Under the pieces are notes generated by a model. That model worked only from the letters and a program-made list of their open reading frames with translations. It had not been told where the DNA came from and made no database searches. DNA of 64,000 nt from Amycolatopsis sp. (GTDB lineage Bacteria > Actinomycetota > Actinomycetes > Mycobacteriales > Pseudonocardiaceae), in assembly GCF_025464955.1 (NCBI RefSeq), contig NZ_JAODNM010000117.1:62001-126000 (forward strand). The letters are read 5' to 3'. Both the position numbers and the translations under genes were made by a program. Below, piece by piece: positions 15,627-23,808 of the stretch (the first letter of the stretch is position 1; every line of letters begins with the position of its first letter).

Positions 15627-17090
15627 ATGAACCCCGTAATCCCGCCAGGTGGACACATCTCTGGTGCAAGATTGGCCATTTTGCTGGGGTCGTGGCGGCA
15701 GGGTGGTTCCCGGCAAGGGGCTACGGACCTCGCCGCAGCCATCGAGCTGCAGGTTTTGGACGGCCAGCTGCCGCTCGGCACACGGTTGCCGGCCGAACGC
15801 GAGCTTGCCGAAGTCCTCGGCATCAGCCGCACGCTCATCGGGGGAGCGCTGGACCGGCTGCGGGAGGACGGCCTGGTCGCGAGCCGCCGGGGTTCGGGTT
15901 CGTGGATCGCATCGCCGGGCCGGGGCGGGGTTTCGGCGGCCCTGCCCGAGGACAGCGACCTGATCGACTTCGCCAGGGCGGCGCCGGCCGCGGCCGCGGG
16001 CCTGGTCCAGGCGGTCGACGTCGCCCGCCGCCAGCTCGTCGACCACCTCGGGGGACATGGTTACGGCGAATACGGCCTGCTTGAGCTGCGGGAACGTATC
16101 GCGCTCCGCTACACCGCGCGCGGTCTGCCGACGACGCCGTCGCAGGTCATGATCACCAACGGCGCCCATCACGCCTTCATGCTCGCGCTCCGGATGTTCA
16201 CCGGGCCAGGCGACCGCGTGCTCGTCGAGCAGCCTGGCTACCCCAACGCGCTGGAGGCGATCCGGGCCGCGCACGGCATCGCGGTGCCGATCGCGCTCGA
16301 CCCGCTCGGCGGCCAGGGCTGGGACATCACCGGTATCGAGGCCGCGCTGCGGCAGTCCGCGCCCAGGCTCTCCTACTCCGTGGTCGACTTCCAGAACCCG
16401 ACCGGGCTCCGGCTCGACGTCGAAGGTCGCGAACACCTCGGTGCGGTCCTGACCAGGACGAGGACGCCCGTGGTCATCGACGAGACGCTCGTCGAGCTGG
16501 ATCTCGAAGGCGATCCGGTCGATGGTCCGCCCCCGCTCGCCGCCTTCGCCGGGGAGCTGACCGTCACCATCGGGTCGGCGTCGAAATCGCACTGGGGAGG
16601 CCTGCGGATCGGCTGGATGCGGGCGTCGGAAGACATCCTCGGGCGGATGATTTCGGCGCGGTACGCCATCGACCTCGGGTCGCCGGTGTTCGAGCAGCTC
16701 GTCATGGCCGAGCTGCTCGACGACCCGGGCCCTTCACTCGCACGTCGTCGCGAAGAGCTCCGCGTGCAGCGGGATGCCCTGGTCGGAGCCGTGAAATGGT
16801 ACTGCCCGGACTGGACATTCGCCGAACCGGCCGGGGGGCTGTCGCTGTGGTGCCGCCTGCCGGAGCCGATGAGCACCAAGCTGGCTGTCGCCGCGGCCAA
16901 CCACGGCGTCCAGATCGCGCCCGGCTCGCGTTTCGGGGTGCACGGCGGCTTCGAAAGGTGGCTGCGGCTGCCGTACGGGCTGCCCGCGGACAGGCTGTTC
17001 GAAGCGGTCCGGCGGCTCAGCGTCGCGGCGGCGTCGGTCCGGGGCGTCGATCCCGCCACGCCGTCCGGCTTCCCCGTGCCAGTGACCTAG
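15627..17090 (+). CDS. MocR-family regulator (GntR HTH fused to aminotransferase), YczR-like
   Basis: A 487-residue fusion. Residues about 25-95 are a GntR winged helix (LGTRLPAERELAEVLGISRTLIGGALDRLREDGLV). Residues about 115-470 are a fold-type I aminotransferase domain with the PLP lysine in GSASKSHWGGLRIGW. These regulators use PLP or an aminotransferase-like ligand to control neighbouring genes. The divergent partner is yczE, the arrangement known for the YczR subgroup. A dyad of GCCAAT and ATTGGT just upstream (about 15603-15622) is a candidate binding site. The transcript appears to have almost no leader. The gene ends inside the first unit of a 14-bp tandem repeat. Confidence 0.9.
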   Translation: MNPVIPPGGHISGARLAILLGSWRQGGSRQGATDLAAAIELQVLDGQLPLGTRLPAERELAEVLGISRTLIGGALDRLREDGLVASRRGSGSWIASPGRGGVSAALPEDSDLIDFARAAPAAAAGLVQAVDVARRQLVDHLGGHGYGEYGLLELRERIALRYTARGLPTTPSQVMITNGAHHAFMLALRMFTGPGDRVLVEQPGYPNALEAIRAAHGIAVPIALDPLGGQGWDITGIEAALRQSAPRLSYSVVDFQNPTGLRLDVEGREHLGAVLTRTRTPVVIDETLVELDLEGDPVDGPPPLAAFAGELTVTIGSASKSHWGGLRIGWMRASEDILGRMISARYAIDLGSPVFEQLVMAELLDDPGPSLARRREELRVQRDALVGAVKWYCPDWTFAEPAGGLSLWCRLPEPMSTKLAVAAANHGVQIAPGSRFGVHGGFERWLRLPYGLPADRLFEAVRRLSVAAASVRGVDPATPSGFPVPVT

Positions 17091-17132
17091 TTGCCGGGAC
17101 CTAGTTGCCGGGACCTAGTTGCCGGGACCTAG
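17085..17132. repeat. 14-bp tandem repeat (3.4 units) at the mocR stop codon
   Basis: Three perfect copies of ACCTAGTTGCCGGG (17085-17126) and a partial fourth (ACCTAG). The mocR stop codon TAG lies in the first unit. Likely a replication-slippage repeat; copy number may vary between strains. Confidence 0.9.
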
Positions 17133-17148
17133 CGGCCGGTGGCAGAGA

Positions 17149-17226
17149 ACAGCCGATGCGCTGGATGAAGGTCCGTCGCTCCAGGGAGGAGGTCCAACGG
17201 TGATGTTCATCCAGCGCACCGGCTGT
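17149..17226. repeat. 21-nt inverted repeat with one mismatch
   Basis: Arms 17149-17169 and 17206-17226 are complementary at 20 of 21 positions and are separated by 36 nt. The arm reads TTCATCCAGCGCA-C-CGGCTGT in one direction. In both orientations it can encode FIQR(T/I)GC. The rest of the 17133-17589 gap is low in recognisable content: one possible small ORF and a GGGAGG motif near 17487, no clear gene. Confidence 0.7.
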
Positions 17227-17328
17227 GTGCCCGTCCTGGTCGCTACCGGGAACGGGCGCCGCGGCGATTTCCTGGCACAGCCCCTCGACATGCCGGGAAA
17301 CGCGCGGCTCAGGCGCGCAACGGGGTGA
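17203..17328 (+). CDS. Possible small protein (41 aa)
   Basis: A 41-codon frame starting MFIQRTGCVPVLVATGNG. The support is a strong purine-rich ribosome-binding site, GGGAGGAGG at 17184-17192, ten bases upstream of ATG 17203 (or seven before GTG 17200). There is no recognisable domain. The start codon abuts the right arm of the inverted repeat at 17149-17226, so translation could depend on whether that hairpin forms. It may be a chance frame. Confidence 0.25.
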   Translation: MFIQRTGCVPVLVATGNGRRGDFLAQPLDMPGNARLRRATG

Positions 17329-17589
17329 TATTCCTGCTCGGCGCGGTGAGTAGGAAGGTCCGCTGCGTGCCAGGTGTTGGTCGCGGCGCCACGGGGGCAA
17401 CGCGGCGTCGCGACCAGGCCCCGACCGGACCAGGCGCGGTTGGCCGATCGGGAAGCTCAGTAGCAAGGCGCATGGAAAACCCCTGGGAGGTAGGCGTTTG
17501 ACGTGGTTGTCAGCGCGTACGTGAACCAGCGGGGAACCGCGAAGTGGATCTTGTTTTGGACGCAGTTCTCCCCGGACGACCGGTCTCGG

Positions 17590-18849
17590 TCAGTCGGGGG
17601 AGGTGGTCGGCAGGGCTGCTTCCCTGCCCGCACCGTCGGCCGTGTGGTCGCGACTGGTGCCGATCAGCTTGAGCTGAGTCGTGGTGGCGCTGGAGCTGAA
17701 CACGGCCAGCGGGTGGCGGGCGCCACCGTTGCCGTCGTGTCCGGCGCTCGCGCTGGCGGGGGCGACCGGGGTGCTCGGCGCCGCCGGAAGTCCGCCGCCG
17801 CCACCCGAACCGCCACCGCCGGAGCCGGCGTACTTGCCGGAACTGCCCTGGTTGCCGAGCGGGAGTTCGCTGTGTGCGACGACGTGATGCGCGCTGGTGC
17901 TGTTGGTGAAGAGCCTGAGCACGGGCGACGCGCTGGTGGGAGGCTCCGCGGGAGTCGAGGTGGGCGCTGACGGCGTCACGGGGGAGACCCACACGGTGAC
18001 GACGGGAATCGTGACGGTCATCGAGCCGCCGCCGGACCAGCCACCACCGGAGCCGCCGCCGCTGAGGCCGTCCAGGAGGCCACCGATCACCGGCAAGGTG
18101 ATCGAGCCGTTGCCGGGATCGCCAGTGCCGCCGCCGGGGGTGAGCACCGAACCGCCGACGTCGGCGACCGTGCCGACCAGGCCGGTGACGGTGCTGGTCA
18201 GGCTGCTGACCGTGTTACCGAGCGTGGTGACCAGGCCGCCGAGCAGTCCATCCAGTAGCCCGCCACCGGTGTTCGTGGCCTCGGGGTGGGCCGCGACGCT
18301 GTGGGCAGTGTGGGCACTCGCGGTCTTGGGTGCGGGCGCGACCTTCGACACCGGGGTCGATGCCGGGTCGCTCGGAGCGGTGTCCGGGGTGGCGGCCACG
18401 GGCCGGTCGGTAGCCGAGGTGTCGTTGGTGCTGGATGCGCTGCCGGAGGCCGACACGCCTGTTGAGGTCGGGCTGGCAGTGGTGCCAGTGCTGTTGTCGG
18501 ACGCCGTCGAGGGGTTCGACTCGGCGGGGTTCGACGCGGCGGGGTCCGCGGGCGGCGTGGAGACCGGCGGCGTCGTTGATTCGGGCACTGACGACACGGG
18601 CGGCGCGGTCGAAACGGGCTGCGCGGTCGAAACCGGCGGCACGGGATCGGCGGTGACCGGGTCAGCGGGCGCCGGCTGGACGACGGCGGAATCCGCGGTG
18701 CTCGGGCTGGTCGGGTTCTCGGCGGCAGACGCGGTGGTGGCGCTCAGCGCGACGCCCAGCAGCCAACCGGCCAGCGTCAGTCCGCCGGCGAGCAGCAGGG
18801 AAGGCAGGATGCGGCGACGTGGCAGGGGACCAATGCTGTTCACCGCCAT
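17590..18849 (-). CDS. Secreted low-complexity Ser/Thr/Pro/Gly-rich protein
   Basis: A 419-residue protein with an Arg-rich signal peptide and hydrophobic core (residues 10-42, ending ASAAEN). A Ser/Thr/Pro/Ala-rich stretch follows (about 43-190), with repeated PVSTxxPVS units. Next comes a more hydrophobic GGLLDGLLGGLVTTLGNTVSSLTSTVTGLVGTV segment (about 197-230), which resembles short chaplin-like or amphipathic repeats, and then Gly/Ser-rich tracts. There is no cell-wall sorting signal that I can see. A role in the cell envelope or aerial surface is inferred from composition only. The ATG at 18849 has GTG alternatives two codons earlier. Confidence 0.65.
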   Translation of the reverse strand: MAVNSIGPLPRRRILPSLLLAGGLTLAGWLLGVALSATTASAAENPTSPSTADSAVVQPAPADPVTADPVPPVSTAQPVSTAPPVSSVPESTTPPVSTPPADPAASNPAESNPSTASDNSTGTTASPTSTGVSASGSASSTNDTSATDRPVAATPDTAPSDPASTPVSKVAPAPKTASAHTAHSVAAHPEATNTGGGLLDGLLGGLVTTLGNTVSSLTSTVTGLVGTVADVGGSVLTPGGGTGDPGNGSITLPVIGGLLDGLSGGGSGGGWSGGGSMTVTIPVVTVWVSPVTPSAPTSTPAEPPTSASPVLRLFTNSTSAHHVVAHSELPLGNQGSSGKYAGSGGGGSGGGGGLPAAPSTPVAPASASAGHDGNGGARHPLAVFSSSATTTQLKLIGTSRDHTADGAGREAALPTTSPD

Positions 18850-19105
18850 CACCACCGTTCGGGCCTACAAGCTCATGCGATCTTCGCTCGAGTCTGGTTT
18901 TGCTGGTACTTCTCGCCAGGTCGCAGTCCCCCGAAGCTGCACTCTTTCTAGCATTCCTCGGGAGTGTTTCACCTCAACCGCGTTCGATCCACCCCGTACG
19001 GCGGAACGGACATACCGGCTCCGGTGCCGCGGAGGCCGAAGTTGATCACTCTGGGTTGGCGACTTCGGGCACCGAAGGGGCCATCCGTGCCCGAGGTTAA
19101 CCGCA

Positions 19106-19131
19106 CCGGCCGCCGAATGCGCCGGCTTTTT
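19106..19131 (+). terminator. Hairpin followed by T-run upstream of the sigma factor
   Basis: CCGGC-C-GC and GCGCCGG pair around CGAAT, followed by C and five Ts. No plus-strand gene precedes it in the 371-nt gap 18850-19220, so it may be an attenuator in the sigma-factor leader or chance. The remainder of the gap shows no other gene. Confidence 0.35.
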
Positions 19132-19220
19132 ATGGATCCTCTACACGCTTCGTGGCGTCCCAGTCACGTCAAGTCGCTACGCAAGCGGCTTTCCCCAGGC
19201 GTGACGAGAGGCGGAGCTCG

Positions 19221-19769
19221 ATGCCGGAAGGTGACTTCCCCGAACTGGTTTCCGTTGCGGCCACTGGTGATCAGCAGGCGTGGACGCTGCTGGTCGGACG
19301 GCTTTGGCCGGTCGCGCTGAAGGTCGCGCACGCGTATCGGCTCGGCGACGCCGACACCGGGGACGTCTGCCAGGCGACTTGTCTGGCGCTTGCGCAGCAG
19401 CTGAATTCGCTCCGAGACGCGACGCGCTTACCGGGCTGGGTGGCGACAACGGCCCGGCGTCAGGCTGTCAAGATGTTGGCGGCTCGCGCTCGAGAAGCCA
19501 CGCTGACCTGCGAAAACCTCGTCGTTCGTCCGTCTCCGGAGTCGCTCGTGCTGGCTGCCGAACGCGATCGCGAGCTCTGGGCCGCGGCCCGAGCGCTCCC
19601 GGAACTCCACCGGCGGCTGCTGTGGCTGTTGGCCCATCGACCGGAGCTGACACAGACGGAAATAGCCGCTGAGCTGGGTATCCGCCCTGGAAGCGTCGGC
19701 CCGCTACGCCGCCGCTGCCTCGACCGCCTCCGCCGCCACCTGACCTCCACCGGCTTCACTTACCCCTGA
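19221..19769 (+). CDS. ECF-type RNA polymerase sigma factor
   Basis: A 182-residue sigma-70 family protein. Region 2 lies at about residues 15-85 (AWTLLVGRLWPVALKVAHAYRL, then DVCQATCLALAQQL and LPGWVATTARRQAVK). Region 4 is at about 120-175 (LPELHRRLLWLLAHRPELTQTEIAAELGIRPGSVGPLRRRCLDRLRRHL). It has no region 1 or 3, as in ECF sigmas. No anti-sigma gene is adjacent. ATG 19221 is chosen because the domain begins immediately after it and GGAG lies four bases upstream. A TTA leucine codon is at 19428. The T-run hairpin at 19106 may affect its expression. Confidence 0.85.
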   Translation: MPEGDFPELVSVAATGDQQAWTLLVGRLWPVALKVAHAYRLGDADTGDVCQATCLALAQQLNSLRDATRLPGWVATTARRQAVKMLAARAREATLTCENLVVRPSPESLVLAAERDRELWAAARALPELHRRLLWLLAHRPELTQTEIAAELGIRPGSVGPLRRRCLDRLRRHLTSTGFTYP

Positions 19770-19804
19770 CCTGTGCCTGGCTGCGGCTGTCGTTGTGGGG
19801 ACCG

Positions 19805-19851
19805 CTCGGGGCCACCCTTGTGGCGTTCAAAGCCATAAGGGTGACCCCGAG
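19805..19851. terminator. Hairpin terminator, copy 2 of the CTCGGGGCCACCC repeat
   Basis: A 20-nt arm pairs with 19832-19851 with two wobble mismatches around a 7-nt loop, between the convergent sigma-factor and aminotransferase genes. Its first 24 nt are identical to the reverse complement of part of 4356-4427. Confidence 0.75.
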
Positions 19852-19892
19852 GGAACTTGAGGCACCCAGCGGAAGTTCACTCGCCTGGGTGA

Positions 19893-21059
19893 TCAAGCCA
19901 GTTTCCCCAAACGGGTGACGGCTTCATCGAGGACGGCATCCTGCTTGCAGAACGCGAACCGGAGGAGATGCTTCCACTCGTCGGGGTGATCGGTGAACAC
20001 CTTGACGGGGACGGCCGCGACGCCGACGCGTTCAGGCAGCTGCCAGGCGAGCTCCGCGGCGTCGGTGAACCCGAGCGGCCGGACGTCGGCGCACACGAAG
20101 TACGTCCCCTTCGTCGGCCGCACCGCGAAGCCCGCTGCGGCGAGCCCGGCGGACAGCCGGTCGCGCTTGGCCATCAGGCTGCCGCGCAGGATCTCGACCC
20201 AGTCCAGCTCGTTGTCGAGCGCGTACGCCACCGCGGGTTGCAGCGGTCCGCCCGAGACGAACGTGATGAACTGCTTCGCCGCCTTCACCGCCGCGACCAG
20301 CTCCGGAGTCGAGCAGACCCAGCCGATCTTCCAGCCGGTGCAGTTGAACGTCTTGCCCGCGCTGGAGATCGACACCGTCCGCTCACGCATCCCCGGCAGC
20401 GTGGCCAGCGGGACGTGTTCGAGCTCGTCGAACACCAGGTGCTCGTAGACCTCGTCGGTGATCGCGACCAGGTCGTGCTCGACACACACCTCGGCCAGCG
20501 CGGTCAGCTCCGCGCGGGTGAACACCGTGCCGGTCGGGTTGTGCGGCGAGTTGACGAGGATCGCGCGGGTGGCCGGGGTGACGGCGGCGCGGAGGGCGTC
20601 GATGTCGAGGGCGAACCGGCCGTCGACGTCTTCGACCAGGGAAATCACCCGGCGCTGAGCCCCTGCCATCGCCACCGCGGCGGCGTAGGAGTCGTAGTAC
20701 GGCTCGATGACGATCACCTCGTCACCGGCTTCGGTCAGCGCGATCAGCGTCGCCGTGATGGCCTCGGTCGCGCCCGCGGTGACCAGGATCTCGGTGTCCG
20801 GGTCGTACTCGGTGCCGTAGCGCAGGCGGTGCCGCGCGATGGCCGCGCGCAGCTCAGGGCGCCCGAGCCCCGGCGGGTACTGGTTCGCGCCGCCGAAGAG
20901 GGCCTTGTTCGCGGCGTCGAGCATGCCGGCGGGGCCGTCCGTGTCAGGGAACCCCTGGCCGAGGTTGACCGCGTCGGTCCGGATCGCGAGCGCGGTCATC
21001 TCGGCGAAGATGGTCGAGGTGAACGGTCGGAGACGAGGAACTAAGGCTGGTTTACGCAC
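19893..21059 (-). CDS. PLP-dependent aminotransferase, class I (DapC-like)
   Basis: A 388-residue fold-type I aminotransferase: NLGQGFPDTDGP near residues 33-44, VNSPHNPTGTVFTRAEL near 169-185, AITDEVYEHLVF near 199, and the PLP lysine in SSAGKTFNCTGWKIGW (about 231-246). The FNCTGWKIGW form fits the kynurenine aminotransferase / N-succinyldiaminopimelate aminotransferase branch. In actinobacteria that group includes DapC of lysine synthesis, but substrate cannot be settled here. The GTG at 21059 has GAGGAT about eight bases upstream. Only 29 nt separate it from the divergent DUF445 start. Confidence 0.88.
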   Translation of the reverse strand: MRKPALVPRLRPFTSTIFAEMTALAIRTDAVNLGQGFPDTDGPAGMLDAANKALFGGANQYPPGLGRPELRAAIARHRLRYGTEYDPDTEILVTAGATEAITATLIALTEAGDEVIVIEPYYDSYAAAVAMAGAQRRVISLVEDVDGRFALDIDALRAAVTPATRAILVNSPHNPTGTVFTRAELTALAEVCVEHDLVAITDEVYEHLVFDELEHVPLATLPGMRERTVSISSAGKTFNCTGWKIGWVCSTPELVAAVKAAKQFITFVSGGPLQPAVAYALDNELDWVEILRGSLMAKRDRLSAGLAAAGFAVRPTKGTYFVCADVRPLGFTDAAELAWQLPERVGVAAVPVKVFTDHPDEWKHLLRFAFCKQDAVLDEAVTRLGKLA

Positions 21060-21088
21060 GATTGCCGATCCTCACGGACAATGGGCCT

Positions 21089-22420
21089 GTGGAGCAACTA
21101 GCACCCGATGAGTCCGCCGGCGAAATCGTGGCCGCGCCGGCCAGGACAGTCCCCGCCGACCCGCCCGGTGGCGCGGCGGCGGACGAAGAGAAGCGCCGTG
21201 GCCTGCGCAAGATGAAGACGGTCGCGCTGTCGTTCCTGGTCGGCGCGACGGTGGTCTTCCTGGTCACGAGCTGGGGACAGGCGCACGGCTGGGCGGGCTG
21301 GGCCGGGTACGTCCGCGCCGCGGCCGAGGCGGGTATGGTCGGCGCGCTCGCGGACTGGTTCGCGGTGACGGCGTTGTTCCGCCATCCGCTCGGGCTGAAG
21401 ATCCCGCATACGGCGATCATCCCGAACAAGAAGGACGCGCTGGGCAACAGCCTCGGCGACTTCGTCGGCGCCAACTTCCTCTCCGAGGCCGTGGTGCGCG
21501 ACAAGCTGCGCCGCGTCGAGATCGCCCGGCGGCTCGGCGGCTGGCTTGCCGAGGAGAAGAACGCCGAGCGCATCACGTCCGAGCTCGCGACGGTCGTGCG
21601 CGGGGCCATGACGGTGCTGCGCGATGAGGACGTGCAGGCCGTGATGGAGCAGGCAGTGGTTCGGCGGATCGTCGACCAGCCGTGGGGCCCGCCGCTGGGC
21701 AAGCTGCTCGCCGAGGTGTTCGCCGACGGCGCGCACCACAAGCTCGTCGACCTCATGTGCGACCGCGGGTACGAGTGGGTCCGCGACAACCACACCGCGA
21801 TGCTGCGGGTGGTGTCCGACCGCGCGCCGTCGTGGTCGCCGAAGTTCGTCGACGAGATGCTCGCCGACAAGGTCTACGGCGAGGTCCTCTCGTTCACGTG
21901 GGCGGTGAAGACCGACGTCAACCACCCGATGCGGCTCGCGCTGGACAAGTTCCTCGGCGAGTTCGCCCAGGATCTGCAGACCGACCCCGACACGATGCAG
22001 CGCGCCGAGCAGGTCAAAACGCAGATCCTCGAGCACGGCGAAGTCAAGAAGCTGATCGGCTCGGCGTGGGCCACCGCGAAGGGCATGCTGCTGACCGCGG
22101 CCGAGGACCCATCCAGTGAGCTGCGGAAACGGGTTCGCGAGGGGCTGATGTCGCTCGGCGGCAGGCTGGTCACCGAGGAGTCGCTGCGGTCCAAAGTGGA
22201 CGGTTGGGTGGAGGGGGCGGCGGCCTACCTGGTCACCAACTACGCCAAGGAGATCACCACGATCATCACGGACACCGTGGAGCGGTGGGACGCCGAGGAG
22301 ACCTCACGCAAGATCGAGCTCCAGGTCGGTCGTGACCTCCAGTTCATCCGGATCAACGGCACCGTGGTCGGTTCGCTGGCCGGGCTGGTCATCTATACGT
22401 TGGCGCAACTGCTTTTCTGA
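21089..22420 (+). CDS. DUF445 family membrane-anchored protein
   Basis: A 443-residue DUF445 protein. An N-terminal charged tail precedes a membrane helix (TVALSFLVGATVVFLVTSW, about residues 42-61). Then comes the family hallmark GMVGALADWFAVTALFRHPLGLKIPHTAIIP (about 81-112), long helical regions, and a C-terminal membrane helix (INGTVVGSLAGLVIYTLAQLLF). The family is widespread and its role is unproven. GTG 21089 is preferred to TTG 21062: a GACAAT box at 21077-21082 ends 6 nt upstream, which fits a leaderless transcript. It shares a 29-nt divergent region with the aminotransferase. Confidence 0.85.
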   Translation: MEQLAPDESAGEIVAAPARTVPADPPGGAAADEEKRRGLRKMKTVALSFLVGATVVFLVTSWGQAHGWAGWAGYVRAAAEAGMVGALADWFAVTALFRHPLGLKIPHTAIIPNKKDALGNSLGDFVGANFLSEAVVRDKLRRVEIARRLGGWLAEEKNAERITSELATVVRGAMTVLRDEDVQAVMEQAVVRRIVDQPWGPPLGKLLAEVFADGAHHKLVDLMCDRGYEWVRDNHTAMLRVVSDRAPSWSPKFVDEMLADKVYGEVLSFTWAVKTDVNHPMRLALDKFLGEFAQDLQTDPDTMQRAEQVKTQILEHGEVKKLIGSAWATAKGMLLTAAEDPSSELRKRVREGLMSLGGRLVTEESLRSKVDGWVEGAAAYLVTNYAKEITTIITDTVERWDAEETSRKIELQVGRDLQFIRINGTVVGSLAGLVIYTLAQLLF

Positions 22421-22530
22421 GGTGGGTGCGTCCAGGCGTAGAGGTGAGCAATACCACAAGGTTCGGGCGCCGCGGGAAGTTGTCCACAGGAAGTTGAGTT
22501 ATCAACGGGGTTGTCCACAGACCTGAACCC

Positions 22531-23010
22531 TTATGGCCTATCAGGATTGTGGTTGGCGGCGGCGCGTTCGCGCCAGGCGCGGGCCTTCTCCCGGTTGCCG
22601 CAGACGCGCATCGAGCACCAGCTGCGCGAGCGGTTGCGGGACTGGTCGTAGAAGGCCCACAGGCAGGTGTCGGCCGGGCAGATCTTCAGCCGTTGCCAGT
22701 CGCCGCGCACGGCGATCCTGGTCGCCGCCGCCATCGCCGCTTCGACGACGTCGCCCGCGATCAGCGCGGGGCCGTCGGCCGTCATCACGATCGACGCCGT
22801 GACCAGCGTTTTCCGCGGGGTCAGCCGCGGGTCGCCGACGACCGCGCGCAGCGAGTCACGGACCTCCCTGGCGTCTTCCAGGCCGCTCGGCCTCAGCAGC
22901 CGCTCGTCGGCCCACTGCTGCCACATGACGGCGTCCGACAGCACGTCCGTGCCTTCGTCGACGTCCACGGTGTTGAGGAAGTCGACGAGGAGGTCGACGT
23001 CGGCGTCCAT
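22531..23010 (-). CDS. CGNR zinc-finger protein (ABATE domain)
   Basis: A 159-residue protein with an N-terminal ABATE-like region (VDLLVDFLNTVDVDEG near residues 5-20) and a C-terminal CGNR zinc finger: CPADTCLWAFYDQSRNRSRSWCSMRVCGNREKARA, four cysteines spaced CxxxxC...CxxxC. Such proteins are putative stress-linked transcription regulators in actinobacteria. ATG 23010 lies 6 nt after a TACACT box on the minus strand, so it is probably leaderless; an upstream in-frame start is not needed. The divergent gene is a VOC protein at 23099. Confidence 0.88.
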   Translation of the reverse strand: MDADVDLLVDFLNTVDVDEGTDVLSDAVMWQQWADERLLRPSGLEDAREVRDSLRAVVGDPRLTPRKTLVTASIVMTADGPALIAGDVVEAAMAAATRIAVRGDWQRLKICPADTCLWAFYDQSRNRSRSWCSMRVCGNREKARAWRERAAANHNPDRP

Positions 23011-23098
23011 GTCACCAGTGTAAGCCGGACACCGGTTGTGCTCGCGTGGGCTAACTTGCATACTCGCTTCGGAGGTTACCGAGCGAAGGAGATGTCCG

Positions 23099-23485
23099 AT
23101 GACCGTGCCGACCTTGGGTGGATTCGTGTACGACTGTCCGGATCCGGCCGCGCTGGCCGAGTTCTATCGAGCTGTACTCGACTGGGGGCCCGCCGAGGCC
23201 CACGCCGTCGCGGGCGACAACTGGGTCGTGCTGACGAACCCGCAGGGTGGGCCGCGGTTCGAGTTCCAGCGTGTCGAGGACTATCAAGCGCCCGAGTGGC
23301 CGTCCGCCGGCAAGCCGCAGCAGGCGCACCTTGACCTCGATGTCCCCGACATCGACGCCGCACATGGTCGAGTGCTGGCGCTCGGTGCGAAGCTGCTGGA
23401 CGACTCGCCCGAGTCGTTCCGGGTTTACGCTGATCCGGTCGGTCACCCGTTCTGTCTCTGCGCATGCGGACCCGCCACCGCGTAG
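23099..23485 (+). CDS. VOC (glyoxalase/bleomycin-resistance) family protein
   Basis: A 128-residue VOC-superfamily protein with two beta-alpha-beta-beta-beta repeats: GGFVYDCPDPAALAEFYRAVLDW (about residues 8-30) and HLDLDVPDIDAAHGRVLALGAKLL (about 79-102), ending DPVGHPFCLCA. It may bind a metal or a small hydrophobic ligand; the function is not predictable from this. AAGGAG lies seven bases before ATG 23099. The zinc-ribbon gene starts 10 nt after its stop on the same strand. Confidence 0.85.
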   Translation: MTVPTLGGFVYDCPDPAALAEFYRAVLDWGPAEAHAVAGDNWVVLTNPQGGPRFEFQRVEDYQAPEWPSAGKPQQAHLDLDVPDIDAAHGRVLALGAKLLDDSPESFRVYADPVGHPFCLCACGPATA

Positions 23486-23495
23486 TCTCGAATAC

Positions 23496-23804
23496 GTGAT
23501 TTGTCCTAAATGTCAGAACGCGCTGATGACCGTCGACAAGGGCGGCGTCCACATCGACCAGTGCCAGGGATGTCGCGGCATCTGGCTGGACCGCGGCGAG
23601 CTGGAGCGGATTGTCGGCGCCGAGAGCTCGTACTACGGCCAAGCGGCTCCGCAGGCATACCGGCCGGACTCGCCGAAACCGCACCGCGGCGGTTACGCGG
23701 ACTCACCCAAGCCGTATCGGGGCGGTGGCTACGCGGACTCGCCGCGGCCGTATGGACGGCAGCAGCACCGCAAGCGCGGGTTCCTCGAGAACCTGTTCGA
23801 TTAG
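23496..23804 (+). CDS. Zinc-ribbon protein (zf-TFIIB type) with short repeats
   Basis: A 102-residue protein. Residues 1-45 form a zinc ribbon with paired CxxC motifs (ICPKCQ and DQCQGCRGIWLDRGELE), as in the zf-TFIIB family. The middle is a low-complexity region with three units of YADSP-K/R-PYRGGG (about residues 56-88), and the tail is basic (RQQHRKRGFLENLF). GTG 23496 follows a TAGTCT box by 7 nt, which suggests its own leaderless promoter despite the 10-nt gap to the VOC gene. The function is unknown. The next gene also begins with a zinc ribbon. Confidence 0.8.
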   Translation: MICPKCQNALMTVDKGGVHIDQCQGCRGIWLDRGELERIVGAESSYYGQAAPQAYRPDSPKPHRGGYADSPKPYRGGGYADSPRPYGRQQHRKRGFLENLFD

Positions 23805-23808
23805 TGCG

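Noticed and set aside
17085..17132. Tandem repeat taken as CRISPR or attachment site
   Set aside because: The 14-bp units are contiguous without spacers, and no integrase or tRNA is near.
17101..17466. A 121-codon minus-strand frame between mocR and the secreted protein
   Set aside because: No domain, weak start, and it runs through the tandem repeat and the inverted repeat; its FIQRIGC match to the plus strand is due to the inverted repeat.
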